A stretch of 64,000 bases of DNA from Lacimicrobium alkaliphilum (GCF_001466725.1 NZ_CP013650.1:1922001-1986000), one strand, 5' to 3'; shown: positions 35,290-45,987, numbered from the stretch's first letter. Program-made: numbers and translations. Notes: generated by a model not told the origin, from the sequence alone.

Positions 35290-36600
35290 TTAATTGTCCG
35301 GTTTTAAATGACTGAATTCCTTGCTTAGATGGCCAAGAAGATGACCCGAGAAGTCCCGCTTGGTGGCAAAGCGTATGGTTCCGGTGCCTCCGGTGCTGCG
35401 ATCGAACAGGCAATAGTAATTATTTAACAGCGGCAGGCCAAGAATGCTCTGATTCGGCCAGTCGGGCACGGTGGTTATTTTAAAATAGGCCTGATTGGAT
35501 TTGGGCGCATGGGCTTGCCAGTAGGTCTCTGGCTTTAAGGTCAGGCGCACAGGCATGCCTTGTTCACCGGTGAAATCCAGATGCAGGGGCGGCCAGTCAC
35601 TGAGGTTTAGCTTAGCGAGGGGAATGCCCGCTTCTTCGCCACTGAAAGTTTGAAAGGGCGCCAGCAGCGCCTGAAAATCCGGATTGATGGCATAAAACTG
35701 TTCCATCAGGGCCTGGAATAAGGCCTGCGGCAGCACCACCAGAGTCGATCCGCTGTCGATGATGGCATTGGTGCGGTACCCCGGTTGTTCATTGCTTTGC
35801 AGGCGTGGTGCCTCGAGTGATTGCCCTTCGCCTAATTGCAGGCCAAGCAGCTCCACATTGTAGTATTTGTCATCCAGCACTTTGATGGAGCGAAAGGGCT
35901 CACGGTACAGATCCAGATGCAGTTTTGGTTTGCCAAGCACAAACAGCCCCTGATTAAGATGATGGGCGGCCAGTTTTGCCAGAGGGCAGCACGAATCGGT
36001 CTGGTAAATACTGGATCTGTGGGTCAACAGGGCAAACTGATTGGCGACCACCCCTTGCTCTTCCAGTTGGGTAAAATATGGGGTGAGCTGTCGGCGCGGA
36101 TACTGATGAAGAAATTGCCGGTATTGATGGACCGATTTGTCCTGTTGCGCCGCATTCATCAAAAATGGATAGCTGTGCGCAGGTGAAACCTGATTTGCCT
36201 GCAGATATTGCTCAAGATCATAGGCCGGATTCAGGCCGCTGTAGGCCAGGCCCAGAATGCCGTCGGCATCCACAAAGCTTTGTGCCTGCTCTTTGCATGT
36301 GACAGCAACCTTAACCTTATTTAAGGCCGCGCTGTGACCCGGCAGCCCCATGCGCACCCGGGTTGTAACTACAGGTCCGTACCAGCCCCCTTTACCATAG
36401 ATCACATCCTGAGCCAGGGATGTGGGCTGTAATGTAGTGTCATGTTCGGGTTTGTAGCTGCCATTATGCACTGCCAGGGTGCTGCTGCCTGTATCCAGCA
36501 CCAGATTGACCGGGTGCTGATGGTGGCCAATATGGACACGGGCGCAATAGCCGCCTTTGGCATAGGTGTTATTGATGGGAATACGGACTGAGTGGGGCAT
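35290..36600 (-). CDS. Pepsin-like aspartic protease (family A1, shewasin-like)
   Basis: A 436-residue bacterial homologue of pepsin, a rare family in prokaryotes (shewasins of Shewanella are known). Both catalytic motifs are present: LVLDTGSST with Asp36 and IIDSGSTLVV with Asp282. The flap is YGKGGWYG with Tyr68, and DGILGLAYSGLNP plus SILGLPLLNNYYCLFD are typical A1 elements. There is no signal peptide or propeptide, so a cytoplasmic enzyme is expected. It is the upstream gene of a two-gene unit with the SonM-like methyltransferase. A role in cutting a modified peptide is inference. Confidence 0.9.
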   Translation of the reverse strand: MPHSVRIPINNTYAKGGYCARVHIGHHQHPVNLVLDTGSSTLAVHNGSYKPEHDTTLQPTSLAQDVIYGKGGWYGPVVTTRVRMGLPGHSAALNKVKVAVTCKEQAQSFVDADGILGLAYSGLNPAYDLEQYLQANQVSPAHSYPFLMNAAQQDKSVHQYRQFLHQYPRRQLTPYFTQLEEQGVVANQFALLTHRSSIYQTDSCCPLAKLAAHHLNQGLFVLGKPKLHLDLYREPFRSIKVLDDKYYNVELLGLQLGEGQSLEAPRLQSNEQPGYRTNAIIDSGSTLVVLPQALFQALMEQFYAINPDFQALLAPFQTFSGEEAGIPLAKLNLSDWPPLHLDFTGEQGMPVRLTLKPETYWQAHAPKSNQAYFKITTVPDWPNQSILGLPLLNNYYCLFDRSTGGTGTIRFATKRDFSGHLLGHLSKEFSHLKPDN

Positions 36601-36814
36601 ACAGCAAACACTGCTTTTCTTTCAGCCTAACAAAGCCGTTTTTCAAAGCCAAGGCAATCGAACCATTAATCCGGAAAAAGATGGAGTGTTATTCGTTGAT
36701 TAATGGTTGTCGCCATGGGTTGGTTTGGCCAGCATTGGCAGGCCGTGTGTTCACATAAAGCCGCAAAGTGGTAAAGTTGGTGTCTGTCACCACCTTTAAC
36801 AGCGGATCAACAGG

Positions 36815-37423
36815 ATGCACAAAATTCAATGTCAGTGCGGCAAATTGCAGGGGCATATAGAGGATAAAGGACTCAGTAGTCGAGTGATTTGTTATTGCGC
36901 TGATTGTCAGGCGTTCGCCAGATATCTGGAGCGTGCTGATAAGGTGCTGGATGCCCATGGCGGTACTGAAATTCTACAGGTGGCCCAGCCTCGCATAAAA
37001 TTTACGCAGGGAGCGGAGCATCTTGCGATAATGCGGCTGAGCGAGAAGGGCTTGTTTCGCTGGTATTCCAGCTGCTGCAATACCCCATTGGGCAACACCC
37101 TGAGCAATCCCAAGCTCTCATTTATTGGTCTGATCCATTCATCTCTTGATGCGTCCCGCATAGAACAGGATTTCGGCAACAAAATTGCCAAAGTCAATGT
37201 GGCCTCGGCCACCGGTACACCAAAGCCAGAACAGACTGGATTGATGGGAACAATACTGCGCTTTATCGGAATGATTATTTCTGCCCGTATAAGTGGCCGA
37301 TATAAACGATCACCATTGTTTACTCAAGCCGGCGAACCGGTGGCGCCGGTGACAGTACTCAGCCGTGAACAACGAAAAACATTGAAGTACGGAGACGGCC
37401 GGGGGCAGGCGGCGCAGAAATAG
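36815..37423 (+). CDS. GFA-like/DUF6151 family protein
   Basis: A 202-residue protein with a zinc-binding GFA-type (glutathione-dependent formaldehyde-activating-like) pattern: IQCQCGKLQG (res 4-13), VICYCADCQAF (24-34) and YSSCCNTPLGN (84-94), the three cysteine pairs expected for structural and catalytic Zn. The middle has NVASATGTPKP and one hydrophobic stretch (MGTILRFIGMIISARI). The function is unknown for this subgroup. Divergent from the pepsin-like gene with a 214-bp gap. Confidence 0.78.
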   Translation: MHKIQCQCGKLQGHIEDKGLSSRVICYCADCQAFARYLERADKVLDAHGGTEILQVAQPRIKFTQGAEHLAIMRLSEKGLFRWYSSCCNTPLGNTLSNPKLSFIGLIHSSLDASRIEQDFGNKIAKVNVASATGTPKPEQTGLMGTILRFIGMIISARISGRYKRSPLFTQAGEPVAPVTVLSREQRKTLKYGDGRGQAAQK

Positions 37424-37514
37424 CTTATGTGAAGCTGATTACTTATATCCTGTTTTGGCGCACAAGCACCTTTAACGGTATGATTCTGATATAACCGCTA
37501 AACGGAACCTGAGA

Positions 37515-38810
37515 GTGTCAAGCGAACAAAGCCAGATAACCCCCACACGCCTTATCAGCATTGCGCCTTTTCGCACCCCGATTAATCTTCGCAGTGAACG
37601 ACTGGCTGACGCTGAGCTGGAGCAGGTTCGCGCCGAACTGGCCGCTATGTTGCCTAACGATGGCTTTACAGTGCAGGCACCAGACTGGCCTTTTGGCTAT
37701 GGATCGCTGAATCATGATGCCATTCCCGGCTTTTTTCAGCCCATAGCCTTTGTTGTTCCGACTGACGATTTGTTGCAATCCGTCAGTCAGGTGAGTAACG
37801 GTGCCAGATTGCTGGATTTTCAGGTGCATCTTTACGATGACACCATAGCGATACTTTTTGCTCAGTGGGAAGTGAGCGCAATGCCTTCAACGGCTCTGGA
37901 CAGAGACCTTAGTGCGCTGACCAATAATCTGGTTTCAAGGGTAGTAGATGAGGTCATGCAACCTTTGGCAGGGAAACTGGCTAAAAGTACGCCGCTGTCC
38001 TGGCGCTGGCGCAGTATTGCTGAGTTTGTGGTGTACCGTGATATCGCCCGGCAGCAGCTGTTAAATCGCGACGCTCTGTGGGTGGCGCGCATTGCCCTGG
38101 TAAACAGCAACAGCGAAGACTACGCAAACTGGATGGCCTGGGCCGATGCCCAGGAAGACAGGATAGTACAGAATAAACAGTTTTCACTTTATGTGGGGTC
38201 GGGTAACAGCCTGCTGATTGATTGTGACTCGGAGCATGAGCAGCGCAATCTTGTCAGGGCTATGAGCCTGTGCCAGTTCTATTCTGTGATCCTGTCTTTG
38301 TATCTGCAGCAACTGAACGAAGATCTCAGTCAGTTAGAAAATTATGTAGCCCGCCGGGGAATTTCACGGGCTAAGAACAGGTTATTACGTCAGGTTGAGA
38401 ATAAGCTCGATCATCTCGATTATGTGCGTCTTCAGCATGGGCAGGCACTTTATGGTGTGCAGGGAAGCAGGCGTACTATGGTCAGCAGCATTCATGAAGC
38501 CTGGAATACCACGGGCCAATTTGACAATGTAATGGGCTGGGCCGGATTACTCAGGGAGCGCATATCAAGGCGTTTTCAGGAGCGGCGGATGAAACAGGGC
38601 AAACTGGTGCAGGCGTTGCTGGCCTTTATTGGTGGCCTGGCAATACTGGATATTTCACTGGCGATGTTGAGTGAAAGTGAAGGCCTGCGTGAAGATCATC
38701 TGCCTGGAATGCTGGATCTGTTTTATCGTCTGCCTGCTGATGGGGTGCTTTATGCCGCCGTTGCCGTTGTGGTAGCCGTTGTGTTTCTGATTTACCGTAG
38801 CGAGTCCTGA
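37515..38810 (+). CDS. Unknown protein with C-terminal transmembrane pair
   Basis: A 431-residue protein that I do not recognise. The first 330 residues look soluble and helical with many charged residues (ENYVARRGISRAKNRLLRQ, QVENKLDHLDYVRLQHGQAL). The C-terminus has two hydrophobic helices (VQALLAFIGGLAILDISLAM and DGVLYAAVAVVVAVVFLIY). The start is GTG 37515, the only initiator before the conserved-looking LISIAPFRTPI. The next gene begins after 1 bp, so both form an operon. A large coiled-coil part and tail anchors would fit a CorA-like or envelope-associated protein, but no motif supports that. Confidence 0.75.
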   Translation: MSSEQSQITPTRLISIAPFRTPINLRSERLADAELEQVRAELAAMLPNDGFTVQAPDWPFGYGSLNHDAIPGFFQPIAFVVPTDDLLQSVSQVSNGARLLDFQVHLYDDTIAILFAQWEVSAMPSTALDRDLSALTNNLVSRVVDEVMQPLAGKLAKSTPLSWRWRSIAEFVVYRDIARQQLLNRDALWVARIALVNSNSEDYANWMAWADAQEDRIVQNKQFSLYVGSGNSLLIDCDSEHEQRNLVRAMSLCQFYSVILSLYLQQLNEDLSQLENYVARRGISRAKNRLLRQVENKLDHLDYVRLQHGQALYGVQGSRRTMVSSIHEAWNTTGQFDNVMGWAGLLRERISRRFQERRMKQGKLVQALLAFIGGLAILDISLAMLSESEGLREDHLPGMLDLFYRLPADGVLYAAVAVVVAVVFLIYRSES

Positions 38811-38811
38811 T

Positions 38812-39198
38812 ATGAAAAGTTTTATACCAAGGCAACAGAGCCAGCGGGTAAAGATTATTGCCTTGCTCGGCTCAACGTCTTCAGAACTTGAAAAGGCTGG
38901 CGGCTATCTTGGCCGGCACTTAACCGAGTGTTTTGGCGGCGTGTTTATCAGTCAGGGGCAGGGATTCTGGTCAGAAGACGGTAATAAGGAGCAGCAACAT
39001 TATTCACCGGACTCGGTGATGCAGGAGCAGAGCCTGCGGATTGAACTGCTGGTCATGCCCGAGCGCAAAAATAACGCACTGGAATTGCTACAGCGTGCAG
39101 TGCGCGATGCGAATCGTCAGTACCAGCTCGATTGCCACTACTTACATGTTGAAGTGATTGAGGCTACGGCCGCCCATATGGTGGTAGCCGATACCTGA
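38812..39198 (+). CDS. Unknown 128-residue cytoplasmic protein
   Basis: Not recognised. A mixed alpha/beta protein (RVKIIALLGSTSSELEKAGG, then LRIELLVMPERKNNALELLQ and HYLHVEVIEATAAHMVVADT) that could be a small ferredoxin-like or ACT-like fold. It lies 1 bp after the previous stop and ends before a bidirectional terminator. Confidence 0.72.
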   Translation: MKSFIPRQQSQRVKIIALLGSTSSELEKAGGYLGRHLTECFGGVFISQGQGFWSEDGNKEQQHYSPDSVMQEQSLRIELLVMPERKNNALELLQRAVRDANRQYQLDCHYLHVEVIEATAAHMVVADT

Positions 39199-39224
39199 GA
39201 TCGGGCGTCAGGGCCAGATATAAG

Positions 39225-39251
39225 AAAGCCGCTGAAATCAGCGGCTTTTTT
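39225..39251. terminator. Bidirectional terminator between the 38812 gene and rne
   Basis: AAAGCCGCTGA-AA-TCAGCGGCTTTTTT is a perfect 11-bp hairpin with an A-run and a T-run, suited to both convergent genes. Confidence 0.92.
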
Positions 39252-39288
39252 GATACTGCCCGTTTACAGGGCAGCTTACACAGCTACT

Positions 39289-42200
39289 TTACTGGCCCAG
39301 ACTGGAGGGCTTGCCGGCAGGCGCATTGGCCTGATTGCTCAGACTCGACTGGCTGGCAGTTTTACCCGATTTTTTCAGTGCCTGGCGCTGTTCATTGTCG
39401 ATCGCTGAGATAGAGATCTCGCTGAACTCTTCGCTCAGACTCGAGGGCTTGGCCATGGGGTGAGACATAAAGCTGGCTTTTTTCACCGGCTTTTCTGAGC
39501 TCACCTTGGCGGGCGTGTTATCTGCTTTTGCCCCGGCTTTGCTCTCAGACTCAGCTTTGACTTCAGGCTCAGGTTTGGCTTCAGGTTCAGCTTCCGGAGC
39601 CGTGTCTGCAGTTGCCTGCGCTTTAGTAACCTCTTCAGGCTGTTCCGGAGCATCTGTCTGTTCAGATACTTTTTCAGTCTTCACAGGCTCTGCTGCTTCA
39701 GCGGCTTGCTCTGGCTCAGCCGCGACCTTTTCTTCAGCCTTGTCATCTGTGTGTTCAAGCGCGATCTCTACCTGCTCAGGCGTCTTACGACGAGGCTTGC
39801 GGGGCGCTCTCTTGGGCTTTTCAGCTTTAGGCGCTTCAGCTTCTGCAGACTCTGACTTATCAGCGTCTTGCTGTTTCGCTTTTTCAGCCGTTGCAGGTGC
39901 ATCAGCCTTACTGGCAGACTCTGTCACAGCAGGTTTTTCTGCCGGGGCTTTATCTGCATCACTGTCTTTGCTCTCAGCGACAGCGGTACTGCTATCATCC
40001 CTGGCTTCAGTTTGTTCAGCTGCTTGCTCCGGCTGTGCTTTTACAGGTTGTTCGGCTTGTACAGCCTCTTCACCTTTGTCGGTGTTGTCAGCCCCTACAA
40101 TTTTACCGGCCTGAGCACTTTTTGCTTCTACCGCTGCTGAAGTGTTATCAACCGGTGGTACATCCTTATGCGGCTGTGGCTGACTTTCACTGGCAGCTTG
40201 TTCAGCCTCAGGCTGTCCGGCAGCGTCCTGAACTTCCTTATCCTGAGTGTCAGCCTGCTGTTCGTCCGCCTGATCTTTACGGCGTTTCTGACCCGCTGCG
40301 CGGATATGACGGGGCGAGCGACGGCTGCGATTGCGACCTGTGTCACTGGCTTTATCATCAGTGGCTTTTTCGTCAGTCGTCGTTACCTGACTTTCTGTGT
40401 CAGCATTATTATCCGCAGCACTTTGATCCGCCTCAGGCGTTTCAGGCTGTGAAGGTTGAGCCGGTTTCCTGCTCTGTGTTTTTGCCTCTGTTGCAGAGCT
40501 GCCCTGAGCGGCTTCTGCTGTTTCAGTGGCATTCTGCTCTATATTGGTAATCTCTTCTCTGTCCTGAACCCTTACGCTGCGTCTCTTATCGCGACGCTTG
40601 CGACGTTCTGCCAGTTGCTGCTTCTGCGTATCCTTGCCTTCGGTTGGCTCCTGCTTAGCCTGAACCGGCTGCTCCTGTTTAGCCTGAGTGGCTTGTTCCT
40701 GCTTGGGTTGCGATCTTGTTTGTTTCTTTTGTGTATCGGCATTCTCAGCACTGTCTCTGCGCGGTTTGCGTGTAGCTGGCTTGCGTTCCTGCTGACGCTC
40801 AGACTGAGGCTTGCCATCCTGAGGCTTGCTACGCCGACCTTCACCGCGACGGTTACTGGTTCTGCTACCACGCTGATTGCGCTGAGCATCTTTATCTTTG
40901 TTGCCGTCGCGGGCTGTTTTGACCTCGGCGGGCTCTTCTTTAAGCAGGTCGCCAAACCATTTGCCAAATCGTGCCAGCAATGAGGGGCCCTGAGGTTTAC
41001 TTTCAGTGGTGGCCGCGGCAGCGGCGGGTTTGGCGGCCGGTGGCGCCTTAGGCGGAGCAATCAGGGTTTTCAGCACCGGCTCTTCACGGGCTGGCTGAGA
41101 GCTGGTCGGGCGATCGGCATCAGTGGTTTTAACTTCATCCAGCTCAACGTTATAGCTGACATCCTGTATCTGATCATCGCTTCTGTGACGAGATACCCTG
41201 AAATGGGGTGTCTCCAGATTCGGATTCGGAATAATCAGCAGGCTGACCTTGTGACGTTTTTCCAGGTCGGCTACAGAACGACGCTTTTCATTCAGCAGGT
41301 AGGTGGCCACACTGACCGGCACCTGGGCTTCAATCTGCCCGGTGTTGTCTTTAATGGCTTCTTCTTCCATCAGGCGCAGTACTGACAGCGCCAGTGATTC
41401 GGTACCGCGTACGGTGCCATGGCCGTCACAGCGAGGGCACACATGCTGGGCCGACTCACCCAGTGATGGACGCAGGCGTTGACGAGACATTTCCAGCAAA
41501 CCGAAGCGGGAAATTCTGCCTAACTGAACCCGTGCTCTGTCGGGACGTACGGCATCTGTCAGGCGCTTTTCAACTTCACGCTGATGGCGTACCGGACCCA
41601 TGTCGATAAAGTCGATAACAAACAGGCCACCGAGATCGCGAATACGTAATTGCCGGGCAATTTCATCGGCCGCTTCGAGATTGGTATTCAGAGCCGTTTC
41701 TTCGATATCACCGCCTTTAGTGGAACGCGATGAGTTGATGTCAATTGAGGTCAGGGCTTCAGTCTGGTCAATAACGATAGAGCCGCCTGAGGGCAGGCGT
41801 ACATCACGCTGAAATGCCGATTCAATCTGACTTTCAATCTGGTAGTGGCTGAACAGGGGCACATCACCCTGATAGCGTTTTACGCGACTGGAAAAATCCG
41901 GGCGTACCAGTTCAATATGTTGTTTGGCCAGTTCGAAGATTTTCTCATCATCGATCAGGATCTCACCGATATCACGGCGCAGATAGTCACGGATAGCACG
42001 GATAATCACGTTGCTTTCCTGATGGATCAGGAAAGGGGCAGGGCGCGACTCTGAAGCCTCGGTGATGGCTTTCCAGTGGGTCAGCAGTACGCTTAAATCC
42101 CACTCCAGTTCTTCGAAGGATTTACCGACACCGGCAGTACGTACGATCAGTCCCATACCGTCAGGCAGGTTAAGCTTATTCAGTGCCTGTTTCAGTTCAG

Positions 42201-42645
42201 TGCGTTCGTCGCCTTCGATACGACGTGAAATGCCACCAGCCCGTGGATTATTGGGCATCAATACCAGGTAGCTGCCAGCCAGGCTGATAAAGGTGGTCAG
42301 GGCGGCACCTTTCTGGCCGCGCTCTTCTTTATCAATCTGTACGATCACTTCCTGGCCTTCCTTGATGGCGTCTTTTATCTGCGGACGGCCTTCAAAGTTG
42401 TAGCCTTTGGGGAAATAGGTACGGGCGATTTCTTTTAAGGGAAGGAAGCCGTGCCGCTCGGCACCATAATCGACAAAAGCCGCTTCCAGGCTGGGTTCAA
42501 CCCGGGTGATTTTGCCTTTGTAGATGTTAGACTTTTTTTGCTCATGACCGGGGCTTTCAATGTCCAGGTCATACATTTTTTGCCCGTCTACCAGGGCAAC
42601 ACGCAACTCTTCTTGCTGGGTTGCGTTGATTAACATTCTTTTCAT
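39289..42645 (-). CDS. rne: Ribonuclease E
   Basis: A 1118-residue endoribonuclease and degradosome scaffold. The catalytic half (res 1-520) has an S1 domain ([18 protein letters not shown]), the 5' sensor region (GLIVRTAG), catalytic aspartates in [10 protein letters not shown] and [10 protein letters not shown], and the zinc link CPRC. The C-terminal half (about 560-1118) is disordered, rich in Glu, Ala, Lys, Gln and Pro, with an arginine-rich RNA-binding patch ([18 protein letters not shown]). The end [14 protein letters not shown] is a typical gammaproteobacterial RNase E tail element. Divergent from rluC with a 631-bp gap. Confidence 0.97.
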   Translation of the reverse strand: MKRMLINATQQEELRVALVDGQKMYDLDIESPGHEQKKSNIYKGKITRVEPSLEAAFVDYGAERHGFLPLKEIARTYFPKGYNFEGRPQIKDAIKEGQEVIVQIDKEERGQKGAALTTFISLAGSYLVLMPNNPRAGGISRRIEGDERTELKQALNKLNLPDGMGLIVRTAGVGKSFEELEWDLSVLLTHWKAITEASESRPAPFLIHQESNVIIRAIRDYLRRDIGEILIDDEKIFELAKQHIELVRPDFSSRVKRYQGDVPLFSHYQIESQIESAFQRDVRLPSGGSIVIDQTEALTSIDINSSRSTKGGDIEETALNTNLEAADEIARQLRIRDLGGLFVIDFIDMGPVRHQREVEKRLTDAVRPDRARVQLGRISRFGLLEMSRQRLRPSLGESAQHVCPRCDGHGTVRGTESLALSVLRLMEEEAIKDNTGQIEAQVPVSVATYLLNEKRRSVADLEKRHKVSLLIIPNPNLETPHFRVSRHRSDDQIQDVSYNVELDEVKTTDADRPTSSQPAREEPVLKTLIAPPKAPPAAKPAAAAATTESKPQGPSLLARFGKWFGDLLKEEPAEVKTARDGNKDKDAQRNQRGSRTSNRRGEGRRSKPQDGKPQSERQQERKPATRKPRRDSAENADTQKKQTRSQPKQEQATQAKQEQPVQAKQEPTEGKDTQKQQLAERRKRRDKRRSVRVQDREEITNIEQNATETAEAAQGSSATEAKTQSRKPAQPSQPETPEADQSAADNNADTESQVTTTDEKATDDKASDTGRNRSRRSPRHIRAAGQKRRKDQADEQQADTQDKEVQDAAGQPEAEQAASESQPQPHKDVPPVDNTSAAVEAKSAQAGKIVGADNTDKGEEAVQAEQPVKAQPEQAAEQTEARDDSSTAVAESKDSDADKAPAEKPAVTESASKADAPATAEKAKQQDADKSESAEAEAPKAEKPKRAPRKPRRKTPEQVEIALEHTDDKAEEKVAAEPEQAAEAAEPVKTEKVSEQTDAPEQPEEVTKAQATADTAPEAEPEAKPEPEVKAESESKAGAKADNTPAKVSSEKPVKKASFMSHPMAKPSSLSEEFSEISISAIDNEQRQALKKSGKTASQSSLSNQANAPAGKPSSLGQ

Positions 42646-43276
42646 ATTGTGACTCGATAGGTATCGATCACTATCGGCGAACAGTACACCACCAATCTAG
42701 TGTTTAGGGGCAGTCTCCCGACTGGCAGGTGGCTCTAGCCTGAGCAAATTCTCTACTTGTTTAATCTTTAATACTTGCCAGGCATGTATGGCCGGGCAGG
42801 TGTCTAAACTGGTCTTATGCTGTGCTTCGATAGCAATCTGGTAATAATAATTTGGTTATTTACCCGGGTTCCTTCATGTTGCAGGGTTTCCAGGGTATTC
42901 TGCTTAGGTTCTGTTTTGTCTGGCTTAAACGAACTATTACACTCTTCGCAGCCGACCTGTTTCGCTCATTCTTTACGCGTGTTATCGCTGTTGCGTACAG
43001 AACCCCATCTGCAATCTGGCAGAGATGGCCTTTTTCACGACCAAAAGCCCGGCGATTATCGCACGCTTTGAGTACCTCAGGCAAGTTAATAAAAAGTAAG
43101 GCTAATGGCTGTAATTTCAGTAGTTTGACCTGCAAATGCCGATATTTTTAAGCCCGGCAGTAAGGGGGCATGGTGACAGTACCCTGCAATAACAGCCTGT
43201 ATTAAGGTTAACAGGCTGAAAAATCGGCGCAAAAAGCGTCGTAACCTGCCCCGGATTTCAGTAGAATAGTGGCCCT
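42646..43276. promoter_or_regulatory. rne-rluC intergenic region with the long rne leader
   Basis: No gene is supported in these 631 bp. By analogy with E. coli, where RNase E autoregulates through a long 5' leader, the rne side (42646 to about 43000, minus strand) should be transcribed leader. It contains small palindromes such as TCGATAGGTATCGA near 42654. On the rluC side a TAGAAT (43262-43267) lies only 10 bp before the rluC ATG and no clear ribosome site is seen, so the rluC leader may be very short. Confidence 0.5.
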
Positions 43277-44230
43277 ATGACAGAATCTATATCACCAAAA
43301 GTTCAATTTATCTCTGTGGATCCGGAGCTGGAAGGGCAAAGAATTGATAATTTTTTGCGCACTCAGCTCAAAGGGGTACCTAAGAGTCTGATTTATCGTA
43401 TTTTGCGCAAAGGCGAAGTGCGGGTAAATAAAAAACGTATCAAGCCCGACTACAAATTACAGGCGAATGATCAGGTGCGTATCCCGCCGGTTAAAACGGC
43501 GGAAAAAAATGAAGGCCCGTCTGCCAAACTGGATAAAGTGTCGGCGCTGGAAGACTGCATTTTATATGAAGATGATTTACTGATTGCTATCAACAAACCA
43601 TCGGGTATGGCGGTACATGGCGGTAGCGGACTAAGTTTTGGGGTGATAGAAGCATTGCGGGCGTTGCGGCCGCAGGATAAGTTTCTGGAGCTGGTACATC
43701 GCCTGGATCGGGATACGTCAGGCTGTTTATTGGTAGCCAAACGCCGCTCCTGCTTAAAAGCCCTGCATGAGCAGTTACGCGAAAAACAGGTAGACAAGCG
43801 CTACCAGGCTCTGGTGGTGGGTAACTGGCCTGACAGCAGGCACAAGGTTAAGGCTCCGCTGAATAAAAACACCCTTAAATCCGGCGAGCGCATGGTGTCG
43901 GTGGAATCTGAAGGTAAGGCCTCTGAAACCCGTTTTCGGGTGCTGGAGCATTTCAGTGGGGCAACCTTAGTTGAAGCCTTTCCGGTGACTGGCCGTACTC
44001 ATCAGATTCGTGTGCATTGTCAGCATGCCGGTCATCCGATTGCCTGTGACAGCAAATATGGCGATGAAGATTTTGATAACAGAATGCGCAAATTGGGACT
44101 CAGACGCCTGTTCCTGCATGCCGGCAGTATCAGTTTTCTGCATCCCAGAACCGGTGAGACCCTGAAGTTGCAGGCACCGTTGGAACCGTCATTAAAAAAG
44201 GCGCTGGATGCCTTACGTCAGGAAGTTTAA
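43277..44230 (+). CDS. rluC: 23S rRNA pseudouridine(955/2504/2580) synthase
   Basis: A 317-residue pseudouridine synthase. It has an N-terminal S4 RNA-binding domain (res 20-75, [20 protein letters not shown]) and the RsuA/RluD catalytic domain with Asp144 in HRLDRDTSG. Other motifs are [14 protein letters not shown] and [13 protein letters not shown]. The synteny (divergent rne, downstream HAD gene, then yceF-yceD-rpmF-plsX) is the E. coli arrangement, which supports RluC over RluD. Confidence 0.96.
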   Translation: MTESISPKVQFISVDPELEGQRIDNFLRTQLKGVPKSLIYRILRKGEVRVNKKRIKPDYKLQANDQVRIPPVKTAEKNEGPSAKLDKVSALEDCILYEDDLLIAINKPSGMAVHGGSGLSFGVIEALRALRPQDKFLELVHRLDRDTSGCLLVAKRRSCLKALHEQLREKQVDKRYQALVVGNWPDSRHKVKAPLNKNTLKSGERMVSVESEGKASETRFRVLEHFSGATLVEAFPVTGRTHQIRVHCQHAGHPIACDSKYGDEDFDNRMRKLGLRRLFLHAGSISFLHPRTGETLKLQAPLEPSLKKALDALRQEV

Positions 44231-44235
44231 GCCGT

Positions 44236-44877
44236 ATGTATAAGTTGGTTATTTTTGATTGGGACGGCACCTTAATGGACTCATGCGGGCGGATTGTCTC
44301 TGCGATGCAGACATCAGCCCGGCGGGCCGGATTACCTGTGCCTCAGGAAGCCGCGGTCAGAGATATTATCGGTATCAGTCTGCGCCCGGCCATGCTCCGA
44401 CTGTTTGGTGAGCTGCCATCCGCGCAGGCAGAAGAGTTGTTTGAACTCTATCGCCAGGAGTATGTAGAAAATGACCCAACACCAACACCGATGTTTGGCG
44501 GAGCCATTGAATTGCTGGAACAGATCAGACAGCGTCAGCTGTTGATGGCGGTGGCCACAGGTAAGGCCCGCAGGGGATTAAACCGGGTCTGGCAGCAAAC
44601 CGGGACCGGGCATTTTTTCAGTGCTTCACGCTGTGGCGATGAGACCCGATCCAAGCCCGATCCCGATATGCTTGAACAGATTCTGGCCGAATTGGCGGTT
44701 CAGCCCCATGAAGCGCTGATGATAGGGGATACCTGTTATGACCTGCATATGGCCGAACAGTTGGGGATGGATCGCATCGGCGTCAGCTTCGGTGTGCACG
44801 AAGCAGCCCGCCTGCGCCAACACAAACCCAAAGCCATAGTAGACTCACTGGCTGAAATTGCTGAGTTTATATTGTAG
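44236..44877 (+). CDS. HAD-superfamily hydrolase, phosphoglycolate-phosphatase-like
   Basis: A 213-residue HAD phosphatase: motif I FDWDGTLMDS (Asp8 and Asp10), motif II VATGKARRG, motif III SKPDPDM and motif IV MIGDTCYDLHMAEQLG. The cap domain is helical (about res 18-80). It follows rluC after 5 bp, the usual place for this gene in Alteromonadales. Its substrate is unknown. The TAG stop lies in a TGTAGGTCGG repeat. Confidence 0.9.
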   Translation: MYKLVIFDWDGTLMDSCGRIVSAMQTSARRAGLPVPQEAAVRDIIGISLRPAMLRLFGELPSAQAEELFELYRQEYVENDPTPTPMFGGAIELLEQIRQRQLLMAVATGKARRGLNRVWQQTGTGHFFSASRCGDETRSKPDPDMLEQILAELAVQPHEALMIGDTCYDLHMAEQLGMDRIGVSFGVHEAARLRQHKPKAIVDSLAEIAEFIL

Positions 44878-45150
44878 GTCGGACTTTAGTCCGACAGCCG
44901 AATCCGAAAACACCAACCACCCTAGAAGAAATATTTACCACATAGGCACAGAGAGCACAGAGGCTTTAAAAGGTTTTCCACCTTAGAGCCGCTGAGCACG
45001 CGGAATTAATCAAGGTTACAGATTTAAATCTCCGGGCCCACTGCGGCTCTGCGGTAAATTTAACAAAAGCAAAGGTCGCTGGATGCCCGACAACGGCATT
45101 CGGACATGACCGACTGTCATTCCCGCGCACAGTTGGCGGGAATCCAGTGC
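44873..45150. repeat. Nested dispersed repeats between the HAD gene and yceF
   Basis: In order: the palindrome TTGTAGGTCGGACTTTAGTC plus CGACA (44872-44896) that supplies the HAD stop codon; ACCACATAGGCACAGAGAGC (44938-44957) with a GCGGCTCTGCGGT arm near 45041-45055; and CTGGATGCCCGACAACGGCA with GTCATTCCCGCGCAC...GGCGGGAATCCAG (45079-45149). The rest of 44878-45310 holds nothing recognisable. Confidence 0.65.
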
Positions 45151-45310
45151 CTTTTCTTTGCTTCTGTAGTTATTCTTGTTGTTTTTATAAAGGTGCTGAC
45201 TTGCTACGCAATCTATATCAGCCGGTTGAGGAGCAATCGTTAACAGTACGGTTGTTGGTAAAAGGTTCTGATTTTCATCAGGATGACAGAGGTACAGGTT
45301 ATCTGTCGGA

Positions 45311-45892
45311 TTACACCAACGCATCGATACCTTTATTACGCAGCATTTCGCTGAGCAGAATCAGGGGCAGACCTATCAGGGTATTAGGGTCCCGTCCTTC
45401 CAGTCGTTCGAACAGGCAGATACCCAGCCCTTCGCTTTTAAAGCTGCCGGCACAATAATAAGGCTGCTCTTTACGCAGATAGCCTTCTATTTGCTGCTGG
45501 CTCAGTTTGCGAAACACCACATCAAAGGTTTCCACTTCCAGTTGACAGGTCTGATCGTGACTGTCATACAGACATAAACCGGTATAAAAACGCACGGTCT
45601 TGCCGCTGGCTGCATTGAGCTGTTCTATGGCCGTGTCGTGATCCAGGGGCTTGCCGATGATTTCATCGTCAACACAGGCCACCTGGTCTGAGCCGATGAT
45701 CAGAGCATCGGGATGTGCGTGCGCAATACTGTGGGCTTTTTTCTTCGCCAGCCTGATGACCAGCTGTTCGGCAGACTCATTGCCATGGGGCGTTTCGTCG
45801 CAATGGGGAGAGTCACAGATAAAAGGCAGGCCTAACTTTTCCAGGCAGGCTTTTCGGTATACAGAGGTGGAGGCCAGAACAAGATCTTTCAC
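45311..45892 (-). CDS. yceF: Maf-like nucleotide pyrophosphatase (7-methyl-GTP type)
   Basis: A 193-residue Maf/Ham1-fold enzyme predicted to hydrolyse 7-methyl-GTP, a house-cleaning function. It has [20 protein letters not shown] at the N-terminus, [19 protein letters not shown] in the middle, and [20 protein letters not shown] with [13 protein letters not shown] near the end. CSPHCDETP and the position next to yceD support the YceF subgroup over the dTTP-type Maf. The start is GTG 45892 after CGGA. Confidence 0.92.
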   Translation of the reverse strand: MKDLVLASTSVYRKACLEKLGLPFICDSPHCDETPHGNESAEQLVIRLAKKKAHSIAHAHPDALIIGSDQVACVDDEIIGKPLDHDTAIEQLNAASGKTVRFYTGLCLYDSHDQTCQLEVETFDVVFRKLSQQQIEGYLRKEQPYYCAGSFKSEGLGICLFERLEGRDPNTLIGLPLILLSEMLRNKGIDALV

Positions 45893-45987
45893 CGATGAGT
45901 CCGTAAGGATGTTTTAAGCTGGCCTAATCTTAGCAACAATCTCTTCGCAGAGCAGCCAGCTAACCCATCACAGACTGTATATTTTCT

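Noticed and set aside
36689..36958. Minus-strand frame of 89 residues upstream of the pepsin-like gene, considered as a borosin precursor
   Set aside because: It overlaps the start of the DUF6151 gene, has no leader-like helix pattern and no ribosome site.
39506..40983. Several plus-strand frames of 90-220 residues opposite rne
   Set aside because: They mirror the low-complexity Glu/Ala/Lys-rich tail of RNase E on the other strand and have Ser/Ala/Cys/Leu-rich unnatural composition.
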